Assembly: GCA_034440575.1 (NCBI GenBank)
Contig: JAOTOL010001563.1
Span: forward strand, 580,001 to 644,000
DNA: 64,000 nucleotides
Direction of reading: 5' to 3'
Origin: Imbricaverruca yamaguchii
Lineage: Eukaryota; Arthropoda; Thecostraca; Neoverrucidae
Positions 1 to 10,075 of the stretch are shown here, piece by piece (position 1 is the first letter of the stretch; each line of letters begins with the position of its first letter). The position numbers were made by a program, and so were the translations under genes. The notes beneath the pieces are model-generated. The model saw only the letters and a list, made by a program, of their open reading frames with translations. It had not been told where the DNA came from and searched no databases.

Positions 1-1
1 C

Positions 2-290
2 AGTGGGTCGGTCACGGTCAAGGTGGAATACCAGGGCAGGCGAGTGATGCTCGCGGCGCTGGTTGTGCCAGACCGCCCGCTGGGTGTGGACGTGGTTCTG
101 GGGTATGTCGGGCATCACGGCCCTGGGTGGCATCAGCCTGCGGACACCGACAGACGTGCGGGTCTGTGCGGCGGCAGTTGAGGTCAACCGTCGGGACTTG
201 GCCGTGGATGCAGCGGACTTCACGGCGCGATTCGCCGCGCGGACGGGCGAATGGACCGTGGCATGGGTGTGGGCAGACGGGAACGGTCCC
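2..290 (+). pseudogene. Retroelement protease C-terminal end and linker (fragment)
   Basis: The first frame gives a beta-strand-rich stretch ending in GVDVVLG, which resembles the closing D-x-(I/V)-L-G motif of retroviral-type aspartic proteases. The frame then shifts by one base near 100 at a GGGG run and continues as a linker with SGITALGGISL. The catalytic Asp would lie before the window. A second frame change near 275 leads into the reverse transcriptase. Assignment to a protease rests on this motif and on position before the RT, so it is moderate. Confidence 0.55.
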
Positions 291-1175
291 GGAGCCTGCG
301 GAACCGAGTCGCGGAGTATGCGGTACCGCCGGCGGTTCGGCCGGCGTACGACGCTGAATTGGAGCTGTGGATCCGGGAGGGGTGGCTGCAGCCGTATGAC
401 GAGCGGGTGGATGGCCCGGTCCGTGGCCTGATCCCTCTGATGGCGGTCCGGCAGCCGAATCGGGACAGGGTGCGCCCTGTCTTGGACTACCGTGAGTTGA
501 ATGGCCACATTACCGCACACACCGCGGACGCGGACGTTTGTGCTGCCCAGCTTCGCCGCTGGCGACGGCACGGCGCTCACGTCGCGGTGGTGGACCTGCG
601 GAAGGCGTACCTTCAGCTCCGGTTGGACCGGCGGCTGTGGCCGTATCAGACGGTGGAGGTGCGAGGCCAGAGGTATTGCCTGACTCGCGTCGGCTTTGGG
701 CTGAACGTCGCGCCGCTCGTCATGAAGGCCGTGGTGCGGGCCGTCCTGCTCCAGGATGCCGCGGTGAACCGGGCGGTGCTGCCCTACGTGGACGATCTAC
801 TGGTAGACGAGGACATTGTCAGCGCAGACCACGTCGTGGAGCACTTCGCCCGGTACGGTCTGGTCTGTAAGCCGCCGGAGCGGGCGGCCGAGGGAGCGCG
901 ACTGCTCGGGCTGCGGGTGCGCGCGGAAGACGGAGAACTGTGCTGGCGCCGCGACAACCCGGTGGCCGCGCCCCCGGAGGTGCTGACACGTCGAGCGTTG
1001 TTCGCGTGGTGCGGCCACCTGGTGTCCCACCTGCCGGTGGTGGGGTGGCTGCGTCCGGCGGCCGCGTGGTTAAAGCGGCGCGTCAACGCCCTGACGACAG
1101 GCTGGGACGACCCGACAATGGACGCCGGGCTGCGCGAGCAGGTCGACTGTGTCGCGGTGCGGGTAAGGGGGGGCC
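290..1175 (+). pseudogene. Reverse transcriptase domain of Gypsy-like pol
   Basis: This domain would copy the element RNA into DNA inside virus-like particles. Visible motifs in order are PVLDYRELN (finger region), VVDLRKAYLQL with the first catalytic Asp at 593-595, the fold segment CLTRVGFGLNVAP, and the YVDD box at 785-796 that carries the other two catalytic Asp residues. The thumb region follows (LLGLRV). The Met codon at 251 is not a meaningful start because the domain is an internal part of a polyprotein. The frame is open across the domain and breaks near 1168-1174 in a run of seven G. Confidence 0.9.
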
Positions 1176-1640
1176 GACCCGGCACGAGGCCCCTGGCAGC
1201 TGAAGGGGGACAAGTTGGTGGTGTGGACGGACGCCAGTTCCCTTGCTGCCGGGGTCATCCTGGAGGATCCGGTCAGTGGCGCTGTGGAGGACGCGAGCTG
1301 GCTACGGCCGGAGTCGAAGGCGGCCATGCACATCAACATGGCCGAGCTGGACGCGGCGCTCAGCGGTGTCAACATGGCGGTTGCGTGGGGGATTACCACC
1401 ATCGACCTTCGTACCGACTCGGCCACGGTTCACAAGTGGATCGATGACGCCCTGAGCGGCCGCTCTCGCCTGCGGACTAAGGCGCACGGGGAGATGCTTA
1501 TCCGCCGGAGGATCGACGTCATTCGACAGCTAGTGGAGGAGTTTCGCCTGAAGATGACGGTCCGCCTGGTAAAATCCGCGGACAACCCGGCGGACGCACT
1601 CACCCGTGTGCCAAAAGAGTGGCTTCGACTGCCGGACTCA
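1176..1640 (+). pseudogene. RNase H domain of Gypsy-like pol
   Basis: The segment begins with VVWTDASSLAAG, the first catalytic Asp of retroelement RNase H (codon at 1230-1232). It continues with NMAELDAAL holding the catalytic Glu, then DLRTDSATV with the second Asp, and ends with SADNPADALTR, the usual last active-site Asp motif of Ty3/Gypsy RNase H. It would degrade the RNA strand of the RNA-DNA hybrid. It is in a different frame from the RT upstream, with the shift in the poly-G run just before it, and is continuous with the integrase downstream. Confidence 0.88.
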
Positions 1641-2964
1641 TCAACTGACGCGCCACCAGGCGCCGTCGCGGCAACCGTGGCCCCGCGACCAGACGCCGAC
1701 CCCGCCCGGATACGTGAGGTGCACGAGAACACCGGGCACCAGGGGGTCCGCCGGACGCTCTGGTATGTGCGTCGGAGCGAGGACGCGCGTGCCACCCGGT
1801 CAGCGGTGCGAGCGGTGATCCAGCAGTGCGATGTGTGCCAGTCCATCGACCCGGCACCTGCGCGCTGGCAGCGCGGGTCACTGAGCGTGCCGCTGACGTG
1901 GGAACGCCTAGCCATCGACGTTACCCACTACCGGGGCCGGTCGTACCTGACGGTGATCGACTGTGGGCCTTCCCGGTACGGGATGTGGCGGCTGCTGCGC
2001 CGTTCCGACGCAGCCGAGGTCACGGGCCAGCTGGAAACCATCTTCCTGGAACGGGGCGCGCCGGCTGAGTTGCTGTTGGACAACGCGACAGAATTCCGGG
2101 GGTCGTCGGATGGCTGCGTTCGCGGCGCGCTGGGGGGTCCGGCTGCGCTTTCGGGCCGTGTACGAGGCAGGAGGTAACGGCATTGTCGAGCGCCATCATC
2201 GGACAATTAAGGTGATGGCGGCCCGCCAGGACTGCACCATCGGTGAAGCGGTACACCGTTACAATGCTACGCCTGGCGACGGTGTACGACCCTCCAGCGC
2301 TCCGGCGGCCGGGCTCTTCAAGCGCGCTGGCCGGGACTTGCCGGTGGCCGCCGATGTGCAGGGGCCCAGCCGGACGATGCCCGTGGCGCACGACGGCTCT
2401 GAGCGTGCGCGCGCGATGCTCCAAGTCGGTGACACCGTGTGGATACGACGCCGAGGTCAGCCGACGCGGTGCACGGATGTGTCGCGGCGAGGTGTGGTGA
2501 CGCGGCTGCTCCCGACACCGCTGGTGGAGGTCGACGGTACCCCGTGGCACGTGCGGTGTGTCCGGCGGCGATTCGGGAGTGAGGACGCCGGACCAGACGG
2601 GAGCGCGAGCGAGTCTGGGGACTTTGACCCACCGGAGGAGGTGATGGAGCAGCCGCGTAAGGTGTCGCCCAGTGCGGGTGGGGCGGTAGAACCGGAGGCG
2701 GAGCGGCCGCCACCGACACCGCCGGATGCGTGGGCGGCGGCAGAAGTGAGTGCAGACCTCGCAGACGGCGCGGGCAGGGCGGAGGATTTTGAGGACGATG
2801 CGGTGTATGACCACCCGAGCGCTGAATGTGTGGTCACTGAGGACGCGCGGGATGGGCGAGCAGCGCCCCGGCGAAGTATGCGTGTGAGGCGGGCGCCAGT
2901 CGAATTGTATGGCTGCGGTGTACCAAGTGAATCGTGTATACCGGACGACGATGATGATTATTGA
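1641..2964 (+). pseudogene. Integrase and C-terminal tail of Gypsy-like pol (one frameshift)
   Basis: An HHCC zinc finger is visible: His residues in VHENTGH and Cys residues in QQCDVCQ. The core follows with its first Asp in AIDVTHY and the second in LLLDNATEF near 2079-2090. The frame then slips at a GGGGG run near 2097-2101. The third catalytic residue, the Glu in GNGIVERHHR at 2188-2190, is therefore in another frame. A C-terminal region with GDTVWIRR resembles the chromatin/DNA-binding tail of Gypsy integrases, then runs into an acidic, low-complexity end. The DDE triad is complete in sequence but not in one frame. Confidence 0.88.
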
Positions 2965-2984
2965 TAATCAGGTGGAGGTGTAGT

Positions 2985-3290
2985 GAGCTGGTGCTGGAGC
3001 TAGCCCTGCGCCACGCAGGGCCGCCGGCGCCGGTGGCGCCGGTGTCACGTGGCACTCGGCGCGTCACGTGGTCACGTGGTCACTGTCACGTGGTCACGGC
3101 CGTCGGCGGTTTCTGCAGCGCGGTCTGTGGTTGGGGCGGCTAGGTCGGCGGCGCGCGGGGGTGACTGCCGGCAGTTGGTCGAGGGGACGCGTGGCCGGTG
3201 CTCGTGGCTGGGTCGCCGGACACTGCCAATACACGTCCTACCCCGTGCTCGGCACTTACTTTCTAATCGGCAACTACAGTAGTGCCCGAT
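2985..3290 (+). other. Candidate 3' LTR or LTR remnant of the Gypsy-like element
   Basis: This GC-rich, non-coding stretch directly follows the pol stop and a short purine-rich run. It contains a local palindrome-like GCCGGCGCCGGTGGCGCCGG segment and clustered CACGTG motifs. Position is the main reason for calling it LTR-like; without the other LTR its limits cannot be set. Confidence 0.35.
3042..3100. promoter_or_regulatory. Cluster of E-box palindromes (CACGTG)
   Basis: Four TCACGTGG motifs lie within about 55 bases. CACGTG is the binding site of bHLH-zipper factors such as USF, MITF/TFE and Myc/Max. In a candidate LTR this could be an enhancer. Function is inferred from motif density only. 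Confidence 0.35.
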
Positions 3291-3360
3291 GTCAGGCTAT
3301 GGTGTACAGATTGTGTGTAGTGCCCTATGTCAGGCTATGGGATACAGATTGTGTAGTGCC
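3290..3360. repeat. Two-copy tandem repeat leading into the 46-bp array
   Basis: Two imperfect copies of a unit of roughly 40 bases (core ATGTCAGGCTATGG) precede the large array. The phrase GATGTC is shared with the larger unit, so this may be a degenerate edge of the same array. Confidence 0.6.
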
Positions 3361-4147
3361 CGATGTCCTTACATGTCACGCAGGTAGTACCGGCCAGGGT
3401 GACCCACGATGTCCTTACATGTCACGCAGGTAGTACCGGCCAGGGTGACCCACGATGTCCTTACATGTCACGCAGGTAGTACCGGCCAGGGTGACCCACG
3501 ATGTCCTCACATGTCACGCAGGTAGTACCGGCCAAGGTGACCCATGATGTCCTTACATGCCACGCAGGTAGTACCGGCCAGGGTGACCCACGATGTCCTT
3601 ACATGTCACGCAGGTAGTACCGGCCAGGGTGACCCACGATGTCCTTACATGCCACGCAGGTAGTACCGGCCAGGGTGACCCACGATGTCCTTACATGTCA
3701 CGCAGGTAGTAACGGCCAGGGTGACCCACGATGTCCTTACATGTCACGCAGGTAGTACCGGCCAGGGTGACCCACGATGTCCTCACATGTCACGCAGGTA
3801 GTACCGGCCAGGGTGACCCACGATGTCCTTACATGCCACGCAGGTAGTAACGGCCAGGGTGACCCACGATGTCCTCACATGTCACGCAGGTAGTACCGGT
3901 CAGGGTGACCCACGATGTCCTCACATGTCACGCAGGTAGTACCGGCCAGGGTGACCCACGATGTCCTTACATGTCACGCAGGTAGTAACGGCCAGGGTGA
4001 CCCACGATGTCCTTACATGTCACGCAGATAGCACCGGCCAGGGTGACCCACGATGTCCTTACATGTCACGCAGGTAGTACCGGCCAGGGTGACCCACGAT
4101 GTCCTTACATGTCACGCAGGTAGTACCGGCCAGGGTGACCCACGATG
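3359..4147 (-). repeat. 46-bp minisatellite made of an exon end plus its 5' splice site
   Basis: About 17 head-to-tail copies of a 46-bp unit run straight into the exchanger exon whose donor-side end is at 4109. On the minus strand each unit holds the last 40 bases of that exon, ending TACCTGCGTGACAT, followed by the donor GTAAGG; the next unit then restarts inside the exon sequence. The copy touching the exon is the exon end itself. Units differ by a few substitutions, for example TCC TTA versus TCC TCA on the plus strand. The intron therefore contains about 16 extra copies of a consensus-like donor with exon context. Confidence 0.95.
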
Positions 4148-4269
4148 TCTTCAATGCCCGCCATTATGTGATCCAGCGATCGCTCGTGGATTCGCTCGTT
4201 CATGGTGAGCTTGCGCTTGTTGGAGCGCTTGACGCCCAGCTTCTCCACCAGCGGCTTGATTGTCATGCC
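4109..4269 (-). CDS. NHE: Na+/H+ exchanger (SLC9A/NHE-type), exon 7 of those visible: last membrane-proximal segment
   Basis: This 161-bp exon encodes GMTIKPLVEKLGVKRS and then RIHERSLDHIMAGIEDIVGH. In animal exchangers the G-x-T-I-(K/R)-P-L-V motif marks the end of the membrane domain, and the following helix with L-D-H-x-x-x-G-I-E-D-I begins the cytoplasmic regulatory tail. The acceptor is GCCGCAG and the donor is CAT followed by GTAAGG. It starts in phase 0, matching the preceding exon that ends in FVQ, and ends in phase 2. The 3' end has been amplified into the adjoining 46-bp array. Reading past the true donor meets TAA at once, so a retained intron would truncate the protein. The next exon is outside the window. 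Confidence 0.92.
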
Positions 4270-5110
4270 CTGCGGCCATTCAATGGGACATGGTCACCCG
4301 AGGGCACTCAAGATCACTCAAGGACAGCGGTTCGATACGCAGTAGACGTGCGCATTTATCTGGCAAGGTCATGCGGCTGACATACGAAAAGGTCGTATCA
4401 GCCTCCAAAACATCCCAGCCCGGCGTCAGAATCTCGGAACTGCAGCACCACGGGCGTTATCATTTCAGGGGGCTGCCCGAGCACGTCCGGAGCGCACATT
4501 GCATCCGAGAGGGTCGGACGGCCAGGGTGGGTGGTGACCGACTGAGCGTCGACACATCTGTGACGCAGGAACGGCCGTGCAGACAGGGTCGCCGGACCGC
4601 CGACCCTGATTGGCCAGTGGTGCTACATGCCCCGGACACCTCCCCAGCGACACAGAGCCGCACCGGTGGCAACACCGGCCGCCAGGTGGAGATGTCTGAC
4701 GATGCCGGCCGCGTCGGTCGGAACGCCTCAGGACCGGAGCGGCGCGCTTGTCCGGATACAGCCAGGAGCCCAGGCAATTATCGATCTGGGCCTTAGGGCG
4801 CTCCGGCCAGTTCTGATCATTCGCGGCAATTATCGATCATTGTCTGGATGTTGAAGATCAGCCTATCCACACAGGCACAACATTTTACACCGTATTCACC
4901 AATGCAGTTAGTGTCTCCAAGTAGTACGTCCAATTTGGCTAAGCTCGGCTTTTGAATGTCGTGATATAAGTTTATGGCTCTTACAACAGCAGGATATTGG
5001 CTTGGACTATTTCATAGCTGGGTGGCAGAAATAAACATGGTATTTGAATTCTGGAACGAAGCGATGCATTTCCGCTGGTATTCACCTAGCTCAGCTGATG
5101 CCACATGACC
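4270..5110. other. Intron without recognised features
   Basis: The sequence is mostly unique, GC-rich to about 4800 and AT-richer after. A short duplication of GGCAATTATCGATC lies at about 4773 and 4823. I see no exon, RNA gene or transposon. Confidence 0.5.
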
Positions 5111-5111
5111 T

Positions 5112-5460
5112 TAACTAGCCGAACACGACCCGCGACCAGACCCTACGAAACTCGATCTGACCTGACCGATCCGATGTCACACAATACCGAACCAAGTCAA
5201 CCCTGACCCAAACCGACGCGACCACGTGACCTTCACCAGTCGAACACGACCAGACCAGACCCTACAAAACTCGATCTGACCAGACCCACCCAATGCCACC
5301 CAACACCAAACCAGGTCAACCCTGACCCGACGCGACACGACCTGACCAGATCCTACCAACCCGATTTGACCTAGCCCACCAGATCAAACCCAACACCCAA
5401 CCAGACAAAACCAGACCCGACTCGACACGACTCTTATAGACCGCACCTCACACCTTAATC
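5112..5460. repeat. Degenerate ~120-bp tandem repeat, about 2.5 copies
   Basis: Two copies beginning GAACACGACC, each with ACTCGATCTGACC and GTCAACCCTGACCC, are followed by a partial third. Internally they are built from short GACCAGACCC-like words, so this looks like an old, diverged array. Confidence 0.7.
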
Positions 5461-5469
5461 CGAAGCAAT

Positions 5470-7262
5470 GCGACCTCCTCCCCGACCCACCCAGCGCCAC
5501 GCCCACATGCCACCCTCAGTCAACGTTCCCGACCGGCCTCGCGCCAACCTCACTGACCCAACCCACGCCAACCTTACCCACCCACCTACGGCAACCTCAT
5601 CAGCCCATCCTCATCGACCAACCCTGTGCCGAAAACGCGCCAACCTCGCCGACCTGCCCACGTCAACTTTGCCTACCCACCTACGTCAACCTTATTAACC
5701 CATCCCATAACATCTTCATCGACCCACCCTGTGCCAATCTCTTTTCCGACCAATCCCGAGTCGACCTCTCCGACCCACCGCGCCAACTTCACCCACTCAT
5801 CTACGACAACCTCCTCGACACAACCCGCGACACCCCCACCGACACACCCCGCGCCACCCCCACCGACACAACCCGCGACACCCCCACCGACACGCCCCGC
5901 GCCACCCTCACCGACACACCCCGCGCCACCCCCGCCGTTCCACCCGCGCCACCCCCACCGACACACCCCGCGCCACCCCCACCGACACACTCCGCGCCAC
6001 CCCCACCGACACACCCGCGCCACCCCCACCGACACACCCCGCGCCACCCCCACCGACACACCCCCCCCACCGACACACCCGCGCCACCCCATCGACACAC
6101 CCCGCGCCACCCCCATCACACACCCCCACCCGCGCCACCCCCACCGACACACCCCGCGCCACCCCCCACCGACACACCCCGCGCCACCCCCACCGACACA
6201 CCCCGCGCCACCCCCACCGACACAACCCGCGACACCCCCACCGACACGCCCCGCGCCACCCTCACCGACACACCCCGCGCCACCCCCGCCGTTCCACCCG
6301 CGCCACCCCCCACCGACACAACCCCGCGCCACCCCCCCCGACACACCCCGCGCCACCCCCACCGACACACCCCGCGCCACCCCCACCGACACACCCCGCG
6401 CCACCCCCACCGACACACCCCGCGCCACCCCCACCGCACACCCCGCGCCACCCCCCCACACCCCCCACACACCCCGCGCCACCCCCACCGACACACCCCG
6501 CGCCACCCCCACCGACACACCCCGCGCCACCCCCATCGACACACCCCGCGCCACCCCCATCGACACACCCCGCGCCACCCCCCACCGACACACCCCGCGC
6601 CACCCCCACCGACACACCCCGCGCCACCCCCACCGACACACCCCGCGCCACCCCCACCGACACACCCCGCGCCACCCCCACCGACACACCCCGCGCCACC
6701 CCCATCGACACACCCCGCGCCACCCCCACCGACACACCCCGCGCCACCCCCACCGACACACCCCGCGCCACCCCACCGACACACCCCCGCCACCCCCCCC
6801 CGCCACCCCACCACACACCCCCGCCACCTCCACCCCCCGCCCCCCAACACCCCGCGCCACCCCCCCCGACCCACCCCGCGCCACCCCCACCGACACACCC
6901 GCGCCACCTCCACCGACACACCCCGCGCCACCTCCACCGACTCACCCCGCGCCACCCTCACCGACACACCCCGCGCCACCCCCGCCGTTCCACCCGCGCC
7001 ACCCCCACCGACACACCCCGCGCCACCCCCACCGACACACCCCGCGCCACCTCCACCGACACACCCCGCGCCACCCTCCCCGACCCCACCCCGCGCCACC
7101 CCCACCGACACACCCCGAGCCACCCCCACCGACACACCCCGCGCCACCCCCACCGACACACCCCGCGCCACCCCCACCGACACACCCCGCGCCACCCCCA
7201 CCGACACACCCCGCGCCACCCCCATCGACACACCCCGCGCCACCCCCACCGACCGACACGGC
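5470..7262 (-). repeat. 24-bp G-rich minisatellite starting at a 5' splice site, with older diverged units distally
   Basis: About 60 copies of a 24-bp unit (plus-strand core CGCGCCACCCCCACCGACAC) fill 5812-7258, nine bases from the exon end at 7271. On the transcript strand the units are very G-rich. The first intronic bases after the exon, GTTGGCGCGCCGTGTCGG, align with the unit GGTGGCGCGGGGTGTGTCGG. The more diverged units at 5470-5800 repeatedly show GCGCCAACCT, whose complement AGGTTGGCGC matches the AG/GTTGGCGC exon-intron junction. The array therefore appears to descend from that junction. Unit length is a multiple of three, so long meaningless open frames exist on both strands. Confidence 0.9.
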
Positions 7263-7270
7263 GCGCCAAC

Positions 7271-7473
7271 CTGCACGAAAACGGTGAAGTAGACCACCGT
7301 GATGGTGGTGGTGAGGAACATCTGCTGTTGCGGCACGTGGTGCGGATCGATGAGCAGCACGAGCGCGAACGCCACGGCGCCGCGCAGGCCGCCGTACATC
7401 ATGACGAACTTCTCCACGCCGGCGATCTGGTGCACGCGCAGCCGATTGGCCAGACCGGCCAGGATCAGCACAC
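7271..7473 (-). CDS. NHE: Na+/H+ exchanger (SLC9A/NHE-type), exon 6 of those visible
   Basis: This 203-bp exon encodes VLILAGLANRLRVHQIAGVE, then KFVMMYGGLRGAVAFALVLL, then MFLTTTITVVYFTVFVQ. The YGGLRGA(V/I)AF(A/S)L motif is among the best conserved parts of animal NHEs and lies in a late transmembrane helix whose Arg is needed for folding or activity. The last stretch is the final hydrophobic segment. Acceptor TACCGCAG and donor CAG/GTTGGC. Phase 1 in, phase 0 out, fitting both neighbours: the preceding exon ends AIG and the next begins GMTIKP. The donor is off consensus (GTTGGC) and abuts the 24-bp array. Confidence 0.96.
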
Positions 7474-9330
7474 CTGCGGTAGGCAGCCGGCTCCGTCGGT
7501 CAAACGGTCCCACCAGTGACGTTACGTGACGTCACTAGTCGACAGACACAGCAGGCACCAACGTCAACCACGGTGGTGTTTCGCCACAATTATTATGTCC
7601 ATCTTCACATCACATCAATTCCACCATCATGTCATATCAATTCCACCATCATGTCTCATCAACATAGCATCAAGCCACATCAATATAGCGTCACGCCACA
7701 TGAACATAGCATCATGTCACATAAATATAGCGTCGCACCACATCAATATCACATCACATTTCAATAAGCATAGCATCACCTTTTACCAATCCGCACCACA
7801 GCGCACTTATTGACCCCATAGCATATTACTCGTACAAATACTCACTTTGAATAAATACGCCAAGCCAATATTCACCACCTTCGTTAGACGCAAATGTTCA
7901 GTTCAAGGCAAGATCCACGTGTCCACCTGTGTGACCTCTGTGACCTCGTAGCAGGGTTTGGCATTGCCGTATTCTCTGAACAAACTGTTTCCAATGAAAC
8001 ACATGCCAAACACCTTCTATAATGCATGTAAAACCATCACTTTGAAGTCAGGTCACTGACCCAGGTGTGACCCCTGCGGTCCCTAATACCATGTGTGACA
8101 CTCTTGGTCTATGAGAAGAGCGCCTTAAAACCGGGCTCTTATCGGTCATGTTCTGCAATGCACGCAAAGCCACCATTTAGAGGCCAAGATGTGATCACTC
8201 TAACCCCTGACGCACTTAAGAATGTCACCATCGTGTTCTATGAGCGAACAGCTTTGAAACAACACCCATGTCAGCTATGCTTGTAGTCACACAAAATAAC
8301 ACTGTCAAGAGGTTAGGTCATTGCGAAATGTCATCTCTAACATTTCACCTCAATGGCCCAATATGGAGTCAGCTAAAGATAAGATCAACACTAACAGGTT
8401 GGCAATTAATGACACACTGCTCAGTGAAGAAAGAAAAATCAAAAGCGTTTTTCAAAAGGTCACCGAGGTCGATACACGGTCACGAGTTAGCACAACTAAA
8501 AGTTGAGCTAATTACGGCAATTTGTATCAAATGAGGTGTACGTTTGGTATGCTAACTGCCAACATTAAAAACATAAAAATTAATTTTCTAAACATATATA
8601 GTATACATTTTATGTACAAGAAGTACATATGCACTTCTTCAGTGACCCAAAAATTCCGACCACTTGCAACTAATGTCTGTTAAGACCCAGAAAGGGGCGC
8701 TGCATGACCAATGTAGTCGATGCGCCCTAAAGCCCTAATAACTAACTAAGACCCAGAAAGGCAAACCAAACATCAAAATCGTAATCTGGACCATCGATGA
8801 CCACACGAACCAATTTTCGTCAACACTGGGGCGGTTGTAGTGGGCATGCATTGGTGATTCTTCTTCGAATCGCCCATACACCTACGGATATTTACTGATA
8901 TGTCATATTTTGTGTACGCCTTCCTGCACTGTCTCCATTAACTTGTTTATATATTCACATTTATCGACATGAAGGTAGATTGTGGAATCGCACCGCTCCG
9001 GCTCTTCTTCACGATGTCCGCCATTTTTATATGCGGCCAAGTCGTCTCGTAAAATCCATTTCCATATATGTGATTTCGACCAAATGTAAAAGAATTAAAA
9101 ATGTTATGATGAATACATAATTCTTAATTACCTAATTACGAAGATAAACAATTCGCGAATATGCATTTATAATATTTCTAACTAACTATAGCTTATCCAC
9201 ACTTCCTGGATCACAGTTAGCCAGGCCGCGGCCACGACTCAGAGCATACCTCGCTCGGCCGGGAGGGGGGATGTGAAGGGAATGGGGGCGAATTCCGCCC
9301 ACAGAATCTGAGAAACTATGGAACCCACAG
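7474..9330. other. Intron, mostly unique sequence
   Basis: AT-richer DNA with no exon that I can support. A palindromic TGACGTCA (CRE-type) motif lies just upstream of the exon at about 7526-7535. The rest contains only short low-complexity stretches. Confidence 0.5.
7601..7775. repeat. Degenerate tandem repeat, unit about 21-22 bp
   Basis: CATCAATTCCACCATCATGT occurs twice in tandem, then drifts into units such as CACATCAATATAGCGTCA. About eight diverged copies are visible. Confidence 0.65.
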
Positions 9331-9429
9331 AGAAAATGCCTTCGGTTAGGCCATGAAAATTCTGAAAGTAGGAAGAAAATGTAAGGAGACTTACATTTTT
9401 CGGCACCAAAATTTATATATTTTCCTATC

Positions 9430-10075
9430 CGAACAGGCCGCCAGACATCCAGTCAGATCCTGGCCGTCTTACCCGTCCCGTACAAACACTTGCCCGGAAA
9501 GCGCCCGCGTGTGGCGTCGGCGCCTACATCAACAAGCCGCACATGCGAGTGGCGACGACGCCCAAGATCAAACGGCCCGACAAACAACACGGCGAGCGCA
9601 AATAACGACTCGGCACCTCCGCGAGGGTACCGGTGGTGCAAGCACCCCGGAAGAAGGGTCATCAACCCGTGAGGTCGCTGGCCCGGACGTGAAGACGTCG
9701 CCGCCCAAGCCAGAAGAATACTCCACGAATCAGAAAGCGCGAGCTCACCCCAAAGTCCTGGGAGTGGGTAGAGAAAAAAAAAGAGGCGGAGCAATTGCAA
9801 GTTCAAGAGAACAGAACAGAACAGGACGGACAGAAGGAGAAAGGAAGGAGAGACGCAGGGAGAAGGGTCTGGACCACGCGCGGCGCCTGAGGGCCGTCCA
9901 CCGGTGGCCAGATGGCTGAGTTTTCTGATGGAGGAGAGGAAGCACTCAGCCAAGGCCACTCGCCACTCACCATCGGAAATGTGAGTGCTAAACTTCTGGC
10001 GTGTCATCCTCTTTCCCACCGAACCAACCTAAATTCTCTCCCGCAGCTTCTGCGTTCTCACCAAATTCATTGCTG
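9430..10075. other. GC-rich segment with long open frames, identity unknown
   Basis: This GC-rich island lies in AT-rich intron and has open frames of 188 codons on both strands. The plus frame is rich in Arg, Lys, Glu and Thr and is interrupted in its alternative reading; the minus frame shows no domain I recognise. It may be the remains of a retroelement 5' region. I cannot support a gene call. Confidence 0.25.

Larger units (their letters stand above)
1..2990 (+). mobile_element. Ty3/Gypsy-like LTR retroelement, 5'-truncated by window edge, decayed
   Basis: Pol domains follow each other in the order protease tail, reverse transcriptase, RNase H, integrase, which is the order of Ty3/Gypsy-type elements (in Ty1/Copia the integrase comes first). 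The reading frame changes at about 100, 275, 1170 and 2100, three of them at runs of G, so no intact polyprotein is encoded. Gag and the 5' LTR lie outside the window. The element sits in the last visible intron of the exchanger gene, in opposite orientation to it. A purine-rich stretch near 2970-2980 could be the polypurine tract before a 3' LTR, but with no second LTR in view its edges are uncertain. The GC content and codon use are much richer in GC than the AT-rich introns further along. Confidence 0.85.

Noticed and set aside
784..1185. Antisense open frames over the Gypsy-like pol
   Set aside because: They are shadows of the GC-rich sense domains, whose catalytic motifs are clear on the plus strand.
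3359..4147. CRISPR-like array
   Set aside because: Units are directly contiguous with no unique spacers, the context is a eukaryotic intron, and the unit is explained by the exon boundary. The same holds for the other arrays.
5626..7513. Open frames of over 400 codons on both strands of the 24-bp array
   Set aside because: They arise because the unit is a multiple of three without stops; the peptides are pure periodic repeats, and a real exon borders the array.
9453..10019. 188-codon minus-strand frame with hydrophobic stretches
   Set aside because: The equally long plus frame overlaps it, no domain is recognisable on either, and no start or splice context supports one.
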